Shown: positions 1-6,010 of the stretch, piece by piece | Layout of the letters: every line of letters begins with the position of its first letter | How positions within the stretch are numbered: position 1 is the stretch's first letter | Source: an uncultured Christensenellaceae bacterium | GTDB lineage: Bacteria > Bacillota > Clostridia > Christensenellales > Borkfalkiaceae | Direction: 5' to 3' | Assembly (NCBI GenBank): GCA_910587625.1 | Contig: CAJUMW010000015.1 | Location: forward strand, 26,916 to 38,981 | DNA length: 12,066 nucleotides | Made by a program: the position numbers and the translations under genes | Notes under the pieces: model-generated | Told to the model about the DNA's origin: nothing | The model's input: only the letters and a program-made list of their open reading frames with translations | The model's database searches: none

Positions 1-2
1 GC

Positions 3-539
3 ATAACGAGGCTGTTGCTGGATTTGTGCGAAGTTCCTCAAAAAATTATCTATGTCGACGTTGATACAATGTTTTGCGGTGACGTAGCCGAACTGTATAA
101 TATTGACGTTACCGACTATGAATTTGCCGCTGTTCTTGACGTTGTGGGCAGGCATTGGGTAAGACCGAGTTATTGTAATTCCGGCGTGCTTCTACTCAAT
201 TTCGATAAAATAAAGCAGACGGGGCTGTTTGAAAAAGCAAGACATTACGTCAATAAGCGTAAGCTTTTTATGCCCGATCAGTCGGCGTTGAATTTTAAGT
301 GCAAGCATAAGTTGATTTTACCCAACAGGTTCAACGAACAGCGCAAAATAAAGCCGGATACGGTAATAAAACATTTTTGTCAGGCTTTTAAATGGTACGG
401 CCCTTTTTTCACGCTCTATAACTATAAACAGTGGGACAGGGATTTGGTTCACGAAAAACTCGGCATACACGACTTTGATACCGAGTATGAGTTGTATGAT
501 AAATATAACGAGAAATATAAATTTCTCGAACTTTGTTAA
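3..539 (+). CDS. Glycosyltransferase family 8 protein, 3' part only
   Basis: This is the C-terminal part of a GT8-type sugar transferase; the frame is open to the window edge, so the true start lies upstream. The reading frame begins ITRLLLDLCEVP, resembling the GT8 block before the metal site. A DxD motif follows (YVDVD, codons at 57-65), which in this family binds the divalent metal and the nucleotide-sugar diphosphate. Further on come the NSGVLLLNFDK block (residues after about 55 of the visible part) and, near the end, HFCQAFKW, a degenerate form of the family's H-F-x-G-x-x-K-P-W motif. No signal peptide or membrane span is visible, so a cytoplasmic enzyme acting on a cell-envelope glycan or lipid acceptor is likely. 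Donor and acceptor cannot be inferred. The next gene starts 26 bases later, so the two may be cotranscribed. Confidence 0.82.
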   Translation: MTRLLLDLCEVPQKIIYVDVDTMFCGDVAELYNIDVTDYEFAAVLDVVGRHWVRPSYCNSGVLLLNFDKIKQTGLFEKARHYVNKRKLFMPDQSALNFKCKHKLILPNRFNEQRKIKPDTVIKHFCQAFKWYGPFFTLYNYKQWDRDLVHEKLGIHDFDTEYELYDKYNEKYKFLELC

Positions 540-564
540 AAATATTTCAAAGGAAATAGGATAG

Positions 565-1527
565 TTGGAAGATAAACAATTACAGGGCGACTATGCTGTA
601 AAAATTGAGCATCTCGTCAAAACTTACGGGGAAAAGAAGGCGGTAAACGATATTTCGTTTGTCGTTGAAAAAGGCTCGCTTTTTGCGTTTTTGGGTATAA
701 ACGGCGCAGGTAAATCCACGACGATAAATATAATGTGCTCTATCCTCGGCAAGGATTCCGGCAAAATCTACGTCAACGGCTATGACTTGGACGACGACCC
801 GTTTGCCATTAAAAACGATATAGGCATAGTGTTTCAAACCAGCGTACTCGACAAAGAGCTTACCGTTTTACAAAATCTTCAAATCAGAACGTCGTTTTAC
901 TCGCTTAGTAAAGAGGAGAAAAAGAAAAATATTCGAGATATTATCGAGTTGCTGGAATTGCAGCCCATTTTAAGGCAGGGAGTTTCAACCCTTTCCGGCG
1001 GACAGTTGAGGCGCGTTGACATCGCGAGGGCTATGGTTCATAGACCTAAGCTTTTAATTTTAGACGAGCCGACAACGGGGCTTGACCCAAAAACACGTTT
1101 AAACGTGTGGGCAATGATTGATAAAATAAGAAAAGAAACGGGAATGACGGTGTTTTTGACAACGCACTACCTTGAAGAGGCGGAAAAAGCCACCGACGTT
1201 GTTATTATGGACAAGGGCTGCATAATAGCGCACGGAACGCCAAACCAGCTTAAAAACGCATATAGTTCGGACAACTTGTACGGATATATGGAACAGATTC
1301 CCGAGTTTAATGCAAAGCTTGTTTCGGCTGGATATAATTTTTCGTACGATAACGAGCGCGGCGCTTATAAAATTAGTTTAAAGGATACGGCTTCGGCAAA
1401 AAAACTGTTGTCGGAGTTTGACGGATATTTGAAAGATATCGAACTTGTAAAGGGAAATATGGACGACGTGTTTTTAAACGTCACGGGCAAAGATATTAAA
1501 ATTATGGGTGAAAGCGATGACGAATGA
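565..1527 (+). CDS. ABC transporter ATP-binding protein (DrrA/NodI-like)
   Basis: This is the ATPase subunit of an ABC-2 type exporter; it powers the permease encoded next. All nucleotide-binding motifs are visible: Walker A GINGAGKST (residues 44-52), Q-loop Q91, signature LSGGQ (143-147), Walker B LLILDEP (163-169), D-loop GLDP (172-175) and switch histidine H201. The LSGGQLRRVDIARAM and TTGLDP context is typical of drug, lipid or polysaccharide export ATPases. The remaining roughly 90 residues form the usual small C-terminal regulatory domain. The start is a TTG at 565; no ATG precedes the ATP-binding core, and AAAGGA at 549-554 (10-base spacing) is the likely ribosome site. The gene overlaps the permease start by 11 bases, which suggests translational coupling. 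The substrate is unknown. Confidence 0.93.
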   Translation: MEDKQLQGDYAVKIEHLVKTYGEKKAVNDISFVVEKGSLFAFLGINGAGKSTTINIMCSILGKDSGKIYVNGYDLDDDPFAIKNDIGIVFQTSVLDKELTVLQNLQIRTSFYSLSKEEKKKNIRDIIELLELQPILRQGVSTLSGGQLRRVDIARAMVHRPKLLILDEPTTGLDPKTRLNVWAMIDKIRKETGMTVFLTTHYLEEAEKATDVVIMDKGCIIAHGTPNQLKNAYSSDNLYGYMEQIPEFNAKLVSAGYNFSYDNERGAYKISLKDTASAKKLLSEFDGYLKDIELVKGNMDDVFLNVTGKDIKIMGESDDE

Positions 1528-2557
1528 CAATATGAATCCCGTAAAAACAAAGCCTGATTTTTTTGAACAGTTTTTTCAGCTTACCAAACGCCATTTGTTG
1601 GTATTCTTCAAAAATAAGCTACGAGTATTCTTTACTTTGATGGTGCCGTTTATCATATTCTTGATTTACGCACTGTTCCTTCGCGACCTCGAACTGTCGA
1701 CGGTAAGCGGCATACTTGACGACCTCGCCACAAAACAGGGTAATGCGGAAATAAAGGAGCTTGCATCCGACGAAAAATTTATGCACATGATGCGCACGCT
1801 CGTCGACAGTTGGATGCTCAGCGGCATTCTTGCAATAACAACGGTAACGGTATCCTTGCAGTGTAATATAATGATTGTAAATGACAGGGAACAGGGGGTA
1901 AACCGTGACTTTGCTTCTTCACCCGTCAGCCGAAACGTGCTTATATGCAGCTACTTTGCGTTTAATTTTTTGGTTACCGTGCTTATCTGTTTGATTTTTT
2001 TAATAGTATGTCTTATAGTGCTCGGCGGACTTATGGAGTTCTTTTTGACGTTTGTCGATTTTTTGCAGATAGTTGGAGTACTGTTATATGCCTCGGTTGT
2101 TGCCGTGCTGTTTACTACTTTTATTTGTTCGTTTGTAAAGCGCGACTCAACTATGGCAAGTATTAATACAATACTGTGTACGGTAATAGGCTTTTTAATC
2201 GGCGCGTTTATGCCGCTTGCAATGTTACCTACGGCTATTCAGTATGTATGCACGTTTATTCCCGGCACATTCTCGTGTTCGTTACTTCGTTTCTCGTTTA
2301 TGTCTACGCCGCTAAGTATGCTTACCGACTATGTCACAAATACCGCGCAGCTTTCTCAAAGCGGCGAACTTATTTCCGAGCTTATGCTAAACTTCGGTTA
2401 TAATGTTTCTTTCTTCGGTATTGATTTGGCGCCTTGGGCACAGGCAATAGGTCAATTGATAATAATTATTATCTTCTTTGTTTTAAATATATTATCCGGC
2501 AAAAAAGTAGTAAAGGTACTTGGCAGCGTAGGTAAAAAATTCAAAAAGAAAAAATGA
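1517..2557 (+). CDS. ABC-2 type transporter permease
   Basis: This is the membrane subunit paired with the preceding ATPase, about 346 residues long. Hydrophobic segments are visible at about residues 40-58, 98-122, 142-175, 180-205, 215-248 and 300-325, giving the six-span ABC-2 topology. A roughly 50-residue mainly polar loop sits between the first and second spans, and the C-terminus is a lysine-rich cytoplasmic tail (KKFKKKK). I chose the ATG at 1517: GGTGA at 1507-1511 sits five bases upstream and the gene then overlaps the ATPase stop. A GTG three codons upstream at 1508 is possible but has no ribosome site. The cargo cannot be read from sequence; pairing with a DrrA-like ATPase suggests a lipophilic or envelope compound. 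Confidence 0.9.
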   Translation: MTNDNMNPVKTKPDFFEQFFQLTKRHLLVFFKNKLRVFFTLMVPFIIFLIYALFLRDLELSTVSGILDDLATKQGNAEIKELASDEKFMHMMRTLVDSWMLSGILAITTVTVSLQCNIMIVNDREQGVNRDFASSPVSRNVLICSYFAFNFLVTVLICLIFLIVCLIVLGGLMEFFLTFVDFLQIVGVLLYASVVAVLFTTFICSFVKRDSTMASINTILCTVIGFLIGAFMPLAMLPTAIQYVCTFIPGTFSCSLLRFSFMSTPLSMLTDYVTNTAQLSQSGELISELMLNFGYNVSFFGIDLAPWAQAIGQLIIIIIFFVLNILSGKKVVKVLGSVGKKFKKKK

Positions 2558-2593
2558 AAATATAAAACAAACGGTCGTATTTAAAGAGGAAGT

Positions 2594-3217
2594 ATGATAG
2601 ACTACAGCCGCTTAGAGGAAATTGAAAAATTTTTTGAATTACCGCATGACGAAGCTTTTAAAATAGCCGACGGTAGCCTTGAAGTTATGCTTTCCGCTCC
2701 TCACAGCGTGACGCAGACGCGCAAGGGCGTTATAAAGAAATCCGAAAAAAAGACGGGAGTTCTTGCGCTTTTGTTAAATGAGGATACAGGCTGTCCCTCA
2801 ATAGTTAAAACAAAAAACTGTGGTGACGATGCTAATTTCGACGCCGTTTCCGACTACAAGCATGAGCTCATAGATTATGTATTAAACAACGGCGTTAAGC
2901 TTTTGATAGATTTGCACGAGCTTGCACCGTCGAGAAAAGTATTAATTGACGTGGGTACGGGTAAGCTCAAAAACGTTAAGGACACCGCGATTATAAACAG
3001 ATTTTTAAAGGCGTTCGGCAGTCGCGGAATGTGCGTGCAGATTGATGCTCCTTTTTCCGCTTCAAATCCGAATACGGTGTCGTCGTCTGTCGCAAGGTAT
3101 TGTAATATTCCGTGCGTGCAGCTGGAGATAAACTCGCGGCTTTTATATCCGCAATTTGCCGAATACGATTTTAACGGCGTGTATTCCGCGCTTAAAGAGA
3201 TTATTACGAGGATATGA
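2594..3217 (+). CDS. N-formylglutamate amidohydrolase-like protein
   Basis: This 207-residue soluble protein resembles the N-formylglutamate amidohydrolase / zinc aminohydrolase fold. The visible landmarks are APHSV (residues 35-39), where the family has a metal-binding histidine; a short polar stretch D-x-N-F-D near 79-83; LLIDLHE (103-109), matching the family's D-L-H metal and catalytic motif; and VQLEINSRLL (175-184), matching the C-terminal E/R active-site strand. These support a metal-dependent amide hydrolase, but the true substrate is unlikely to be inferable: the protein is shorter than typical HutG enzymes (about 260 residues) and no histidine-degradation genes are nearby. The ribosome site is AAGAGGA at 2584-2590. 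Its stop codon (3215-3217) directly abuts the ATG of the next gene, so the two are probably coupled. A generic peptidase or deacylase role is an alternative. Confidence 0.6.
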   Translation: MIDYSRLEEIEKFFELPHDEAFKIADGSLEVMLSAPHSVTQTRKGVIKKSEKKTGVLALLLNEDTGCPSIVKTKNCGDDANFDAVSDYKHELIDYVLNNGVKLLIDLHELAPSRKVLIDVGTGKLKNVKDTAIINRFLKAFGSRGMCVQIDAPFSASNPNTVSSSVARYCNIPCVQLEINSRLLYPQFAEYDFNGVYSALKEIITRI

Positions 3218-4543
3218 ATGAAGAGTAAAGTAAAGGTAAAATACAACGGTGAAAAGATAACAATCGTCAACGGTAGAAAAAAGGACGACGGTCAGTTTTA
3301 TGACGGGATAATGGTCAAAGACGAGAGTAAAACTTCCGCCGCTGGTGCGCTCAACGAATTACGCGTTTCCTCCGCAATATACGACGAATATGCGGGATTT
3401 GCTCCCGTTATTATAAACGCCGATACAGGCGCTTTTTTCGATGTGCGGCTGAATATCGATAGTACTCTGAAAAACGACCGGGTACACGTTTCTTCCAACG
3501 TTCGCGACGTTTTAGGGAGTACCGACAAAAGTAAACTTATTCTTTGTAAAAACAGGTGTATCGAAATAGGCAAGGTATTCATTCAGCGAATCGACGACAT
3601 TAAGGAAGATTTTATTACCGTCTACAACGATGACGCAGAATTTGTAAAGTCCCTGTCCGCATATAAGTTTATGGAGGTTGTCAACGTTTTTACCGATGAG
3701 AGCTTGGTAATAAAAACCACTCACATAAAGTGCGAAAAAACGACTAAACCTGATGATAAGCGCAATGGCTCCATACGGCTCAACAGGAAGCAGCGACAGT
3801 TTTTAGGGCTGAATGTGCCCCAATATCTCAACGATGGGCAATGGGATATTCTTAAAAAAAATGCTTCCGCGGACGATTTTAAAATTGTTGAAAAATTGTA
3901 CGTCGAAAATAGCCATAATTTAATCAAAGAACCCGAATACAATGATATGAAGGTTATTTCAAAGCTTATCGAAAATTTTTTGACAAAGCTTATAATAAAG
4001 CCCGTTGCCGAGAGCTTTTATTACAGAAAAAAGATTACGCCGTTGAGATGTCTTGCAAACTTTTACGTCGGTAAAAGCACGATATCGCTTTCCTGTCGCC
4101 GTCCGTATGAAATCGACGAAAATTCCGATATTGTCAGAATGTCCGCTTCCAATATGAAAATATTAGGTATAGAGGAGATGGACAAGGTTGTCTTAAGGTA
4201 TAAAAACAGGGAGGTTGTATGTCGCGCTTTGAATATAGACAGTGAAAAGTCGTTTTTGAAGAGCAACAGGCAGACCGACATAGATTTTGCCGTGGGTATT
4301 CCGGCACAGGTGCGCAAAAAGCTTGGCGTGCCTGATCTTTTAACTGTCGTGAAGATTGACAGATATACGCCTTTTATTTTTATGAAAACCTTTAACGAGC
4401 AGATTATACCCATTATTCTTACGCTTTTTACCTCCGAGTTTTTCGGTATAATGTCGTTGTGGCTGAAAATTGTTTTGCCGATAATTCTTATACCTCTCGT
4501 GATATACCTCAATCTGTCGTCAAAGCGCAATATGAGGGCGTGA
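3218..4543 (+). CDS. Membrane-anchored protein with Cdc48-N/AbrB-like beta-barrel repeats, function unknown
   Basis: I do not recognise this 441-residue protein as a named family. A pattern recurs in it: beta strand, short helix ending in L-G, then a second strand. It appears as VHVSSNVRDVLG (89-100), IRLNRKQRQFLGL (186-198), VRMSASNMKILGIEEMDKVVL (306-326) and FAVGIPAQVRKKLGV (358-371). The pair at about 305-382 reads like a complete double-psi beta-barrel of the type found at the N-terminus of Cdc48/VAT; residues 48-112 look like a second copy, 184-213 like half of a third. Residues 245-280 are probably helical. The C-terminus carries two hydrophobic spans (about 395-412 and 415-433) and a short basic tail, so the barrels probably face the cytoplasm. 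Translation starts immediately after the preceding stop. An adaptor or substrate-binding role at the membrane is speculation. Confidence 0.75.
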   Translation: MKSKVKVKYNGEKITIVNGRKKDDGQFYDGIMVKDESKTSAAGALNELRVSSAIYDEYAGFAPVIINADTGAFFDVRLNIDSTLKNDRVHVSSNVRDVLGSTDKSKLILCKNRCIEIGKVFIQRIDDIKEDFITVYNDDAEFVKSLSAYKFMEVVNVFTDESLVIKTTHIKCEKTTKPDDKRNGSIRLNRKQRQFLGLNVPQYLNDGQWDILKKNASADDFKIVEKLYVENSHNLIKEPEYNDMKVISKLIENFLTKLIIKPVAESFYYRKKITPLRCLANFYVGKSTISLSCRRPYEIDENSDIVRMSASNMKILGIEEMDKVVLRYKNREVVCRALNIDSEKSFLKSNRQTDIDFAVGIPAQVRKKLGVPDLLTVVKIDRYTPFIFMKTFNEQIIPIILTLFTSEFFGIMSLWLKIVLPIILIPLVIYLNLSSKRNMRA

Positions 4544-4544
4544 C

Positions 4545-4619
4545 GTGAAGCGCGGTTTTCTCATTGTAAACAATTTTCTTAGTAAAGATCTTCGACGGAT
4601 ATACCTTTACCCAAGATGA
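4545..4619 (+). pseudogene. Truncated 5' fragment resembling a RimK-like ATP-grasp ligase
   Basis: A GTG start at 4545, one base after the upstream stop, has a good ribosome site (GAGGG at 4534-4538, six-base spacing inside the end of the previous gene). It opens VKRGFLIVNNFLSKD, which to my reading resembles the N-terminus of clostridial RimK-like ATP-grasp proteins (general form: K-G-hydrophobic-I-V-N-x-F-L). After about 14 codons the similarity stops and the frame ends at 4617-4619. The downstream bases instead encode, in another frame, the end of an Ig-like protein. The simplest reading is a gene cut by deletion just after its start. The match is short, so the family name is tentative; the well-placed start codon is clearer. 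Confidence 0.4.
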
Positions 4620-4704
4620 TATCGGCAAGCATACAGTCAAAGTTGCATGGAACGGCAATGTAACTACTTATGAGATTGAAGTGGTTGTACCCGAGGCGGA
4701 ATAA
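4588..4704 (+). pseudogene. 3' remnant of a bacterial Ig-like surface protein
   Basis: Bases 4588-4704 encode about 38 residues ending in TAA: IFDGYTFTQDDIGKHTVKVA, then WNGNVTTYEIEVVVPEAE. This is the closing half of a bacterial Ig-like (Big_3-type) domain, whose hallmarks are G-Y/F-x-x-x-x-x-G-x-x-T-V-x-V followed by a short turn and a T-Y-x-I-x-V strand. The open frame extends back only to a stop at 4567-4569 and has no start codon or ribosome site, so nothing intact is made. A strong terminator follows directly, as at the natural end of a gene. The fragment is therefore the tail of a larger secreted or surface protein joined here by deletion or rearrangement. Confidence 0.6.
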
Positions 4705-4715
4705 AATAATATCGT

Positions 4716-4751
4716 AAAAAAACCGCCCCGAAATATTTCGGGGCGGTTTTT
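4716..4751. terminator. Bidirectional intrinsic terminator
   Basis: A perfect inverted repeat has the arms AACCGCCCCGAAA and TTTCGGGGCGGTT around a TA centre. It is flanked by an A-run on the left and a T-run on the right, so it can terminate transcription from either side. It closes the remnant gene on the + strand and backs up the tRNA terminator on the - strand. Confidence 0.9.
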
Positions 4752-4759
4752 GGTTTACC

Positions 4760-4800
4760 TAATAAAATAAAAATAGGAACACGCCTTTGCTGTCCCTATT
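4760..4800 (-). terminator. Intrinsic terminator of the tRNA-Gly transcript
   Basis: Read on the - strand, AATAGGGACAGC, an AAAG loop and GCGTGTTCCTATT form a stem of about 10 continuous pairs (one G-U) plus two more after a one-base bulge. The T-rich tract TTTATTTTATT follows. It lies just 3' of the tRNA-Gly CCA end and is the natural end of that transcript. Confidence 0.75.
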
Positions 4801-4806
4801 ATTTGT

Positions 4807-4881
4807 TGGAGCAGGTGACGGGAGTCGGACCCGCCGAAATCAGCTTGGGAAGCTGACGCCATACCGATAGGCGACACCTGC
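4807..4881 (-). tRNA. tRNA-Gly(CCC) with divergent core bases
   Basis: The full cloverleaf is visible on the - strand. The acceptor GCAGGTG/CACCTGC is perfect, as is the anticodon stem TCAGC/GCTGA, with loop TTCCCAA giving anticodon CCC (reads GGG). The T stem is GCGGG/CCCGT, the discriminator is U73, and CCA is encoded (4807-4809). The elements known to matter for bacterial GlyRS (G1-C72, C2-G71, C35, C36, U73) are all present, so charging with glycine is likely. Several normally conserved core positions are changed: C9, U15 where a purine is usual, G48 where a pyrimidine is usual, a U13-U22 mismatch, and C55 in place of the near-universal U (pseudouridine) in the T loop (TCCGACT). It shares sequence with the degenerate element just upstream. 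It could be a divergent elongator or a specialised tRNA. Confidence 0.88.
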
Positions 4882-4913
4882 AATATGTATTTGTCCCGTA
4901 AGTGACGGTAGTT

Positions 4914-4931
4914 CCTTGCCGTTCGGCAAGG
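4914..4931 (-). repeat. Perfect hairpin between the tRNA-like element and tRNA-Gly
   Basis: CCTTGCC and GGCAAGG form a perfect seven-pair stem around a GAAC loop in the - strand transcript. It overlaps the closing ACACC of the tRNA-like element by two bases, so the two folds compete. It has no T-run and is therefore not a terminator; it could be a processing signal between the two RNAs. Confidence 0.6.
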
Positions 4932-4987
4932 TGTATGCACGAACTCTTCAAAATCAGCTTAACTTGAAGCAAACGATAAGCGACACC
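4930..4987 (-). other. Degenerate tRNA-like element paralogous to tRNA-Gly
   Basis: On the - strand this shares GGTGTCGC, TATCG and AAGCTGATTT, in the same order, with the tRNA-Gly that follows. The anticodon loop bases are lost. Remaining structure: GGTGT/ACACC closing ends (4983-4987 with 4930-4934) and a new six-pair stem CTTCAA/TTGAAG (4964-4969 with 4946-4951) around a 12-base loop. A TTCG resembling a T-loop follows. It is best seen as a tRNA pseudogene or a tRNA-derived structured RNA transcribed with tRNA-Gly. Confidence 0.55.
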
Positions 4988-5002
4988 CATGCTACAATAA
5001 TT

Positions 5003-5031
5003 ATTATAGCGTAAACAATGTAAAAAATCAA
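5003..5031 (-). promoter_or_regulatory. Sigma-70-type promoter of the tRNA-like/tRNA-Gly unit
   Basis: On the - strand there is a -35 TTGATT (5026-5031), a 17-base spacer and a perfect -10 TATAAT (5003-5008). Transcription should begin near 4996, just before the tRNA-like element. The -35 box overlaps the stop codon of the CPBP protease gene. Confidence 0.75.
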
Positions 5032-5831
5032 TCGTTATTTGTAGTTGTTTGGTCGGTTTTTGACGTTTTCAATAAAAAGTATAAAATATATGCAAAACAT
5101 ATAACTCCGAAAAACGCCGTAAACCCCCAAAACCAGCCGTCTTGAAATTTACCCGAGCCTAAGTCGGTCACTATAAAGCCGCCGAAATCGAATACGGCAT
5201 GCAAAATAACGCACAGCCAAATATTTTTTGTTTTTATCAATACGGCAGAAAGCATTGCGCCGATTAAAAAGCTATATCCGACTTGCAAAAAGGTCGCGCC
5301 GACGTTTGCGCCGGAAAATAAATTTAAGAGGTGTATACAGCCGAAAACCGCCGAAGTAATAGCTACTGTTTTTAGTTTATCGTATTTTTGCCCTTGAAAT
5401 TTTTCTTGAATGACGCCCTGAAAAAGCCCACGGAACAGCATTTCTTCCATTAGTCCTATGGATAGACATTTTAATGCAAAAAGCCAAATTAAATCTGTGC
5501 GGTTAATTGTTGCGTTACCCGAAAATATTGCGGTAAACGGAAAGTTTGCTATGACTACAAAAATACATGGAATGCACCAAAGTAGATCTTTTAAAATGTT
5601 TTTAAAACTCGGCAGAACAATGCTTTTAAAACCCATAATAACCGCTACTGCGGTCAGGGCTACTCCTGCGCAAACTCGCGGAACAATTTCGCACAGCAAA
5701 TTGTTCAAAGTTTCGTCCGCGCAAAATTTTATTTCGGCAAAATCAAATGCGACAAGCACCGCCATTGCCGCTAAAACTAAAAATGCGGTTATTATTTCTC
5801 TATAATATTCTTTTAATTTTTCCAAAAACAT
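5028..5831 (-). CDS. CPBP (CAAX-type) intramembrane metalloprotease
   Basis: This 267-residue multi-span membrane protein carries the CPBP protease signature: EEMLFR (E129, E130, R134), F163-x3-H167, and H211-x3-D215. In the family the glutamates and histidines coordinate the metal and activate water, and substrates are cleaved inside or next to the membrane. Hydrophobic spans are seen at about 14-30, 48-68, 82-103, 113-128, 157-170, 180-199, 203-220 and 232-254. The tail is polar (KTSKTDQTTTNND). No Shine-Dalgarno lies before the ATG; instead a strong promoter ends seven bases upstream, so the mRNA should be leaderless. The gene is divergent from a LytTR/AgrC-type two-component system. CPBP proteins in Firmicutes act in bacteriocin immunity or peptide signalling (MroQ in Staphylococcus aureus Agr), so a signalling role is possible but unproven. 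Confidence 0.9.
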   Translation of the reverse strand: MFLEKLKEYYREIITAFLVLAAMAVLVAFDFAEIKFCADETLNNLLCEIVPRVCAGVALTAVAVIMGFKSIVLPSFKNILKDLLWCIPCIFVVIANFPFTAIFSGNATINRTDLIWLFALKCLSIGLMEEMLFRGLFQGVIQEKFQGQKYDKLKTVAITSAVFGCIHLLNLFSGANVGATFLQVGYSFLIGAMLSAVLIKTKNIWLCVILHAVFDFGGFIVTDLGSGKFQDGWFWGFTAFFGVICFAYILYFLLKTSKTDQTTTNND

Positions 5832-5838
5832 TTAATTT

Positions 5839-5867
5839 ATTGTACCACTTTCGACCGACTGTGTCAA
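5839..5867 (-). promoter_or_regulatory. Promoter of the CPBP protease gene, apparently leaderless
   Basis: On the - strand there is a consensus -35 TTGACA (5862-5867), a 17-base spacer and -10 TACAAT (5839-5844). Only AAATTAA separates the -10 from the ATG, so the first transcribed base should fall at or within about two bases of the start codon. Confidence 0.85.
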
Positions 5868-5901
5868 CTTACAAAATTGTTTCCAAAAATTAATTTAGGT
5901 A

Positions 5902-5930
5902 TTGCAATTTAAAAAAACGTATGATACAAT
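5902..5930 (+). promoter_or_regulatory. Promoter of the LytTR/kinase operon
   Basis: TTGCAA (5902-5907), a 17-base spacer and TACAAT (5925-5930) form a good housekeeping-type promoter. The start should be near 5937, giving a leader of about 74 bases that contains the two palindromes and the ribosome site AAGAGGA at 6001-6007. Confidence 0.7.
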
Positions 5931-5942
5931 ACAGTCAAATTA

Positions 5943-5964
5943 GCATTGGGGGTACCCCCAATGC
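5943..5964. repeat. Perfect 22-base palindrome in the operon leader
   Basis: GCATTGGGGGT and ACCCCCAATGC are exact reverse complements with a GTAC centre. In RNA this gives a GC-rich stem of nine pairs with a four-base loop. It shares its last five bases (AATGC) with the next palindrome. Confidence 0.9.
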
Positions 5965-5983
5965 GTTTGCTTGCAAACGCATT
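5960..5983. repeat. Perfect inverted repeat overlapping the previous palindrome
   Basis: AATGCGTTTGC, TT, GCAAACGCATT is a perfect 11-base inverted repeat. As RNA it forms a ten-pair stem with a CTTG loop. AATGC at 5960-5964 can pair with GCATT on either side (5943-5947 or 5979-5983), so the two hairpins are mutually exclusive. No T-run follows, so neither is an intrinsic terminator. It could be a switch, a repressor operator pair, or a dispersed REP-like repeat. Confidence 0.85.
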
Positions 5984-6010
5984 AAATAAACTTAATCGAT
6001 AAGAGGACAA

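Noticed and set aside
1508..1516. GTG at 1508 as the permease start
   Set aside because: No ribosome site precedes it, whereas ATG at 1517 has GGTGA at a suitable five-base spacing.
4063..4530. Long antisense open frames inside the barrel-repeat gene and elsewhere
   Set aside because: They lie opposite well-supported genes, lack ribosome sites and encode no recognisable domain; they are by-products of codon bias.
4883..4990. T-box riboswitch or attachment site duplicated from the tRNA 3' end
   Set aside because: The shared blocks match the 5' and middle parts of the tRNA and not its 3' end as in integrase att sites, and there is no integrase or downstream aminoacyl-related gene on that strand.
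5921..5989. A 22-codon open frame (MIQYSQISIGGTPNAFACKRIK) across the two palindromes, a possible signal-peptide precursor for the AgrC-like sensor
   Set aside because: Its ATG lies before the -10 box of the operon promoter, so it would not be in the mRNA; it has no ribosome site and its codons are mostly palindrome sequence.
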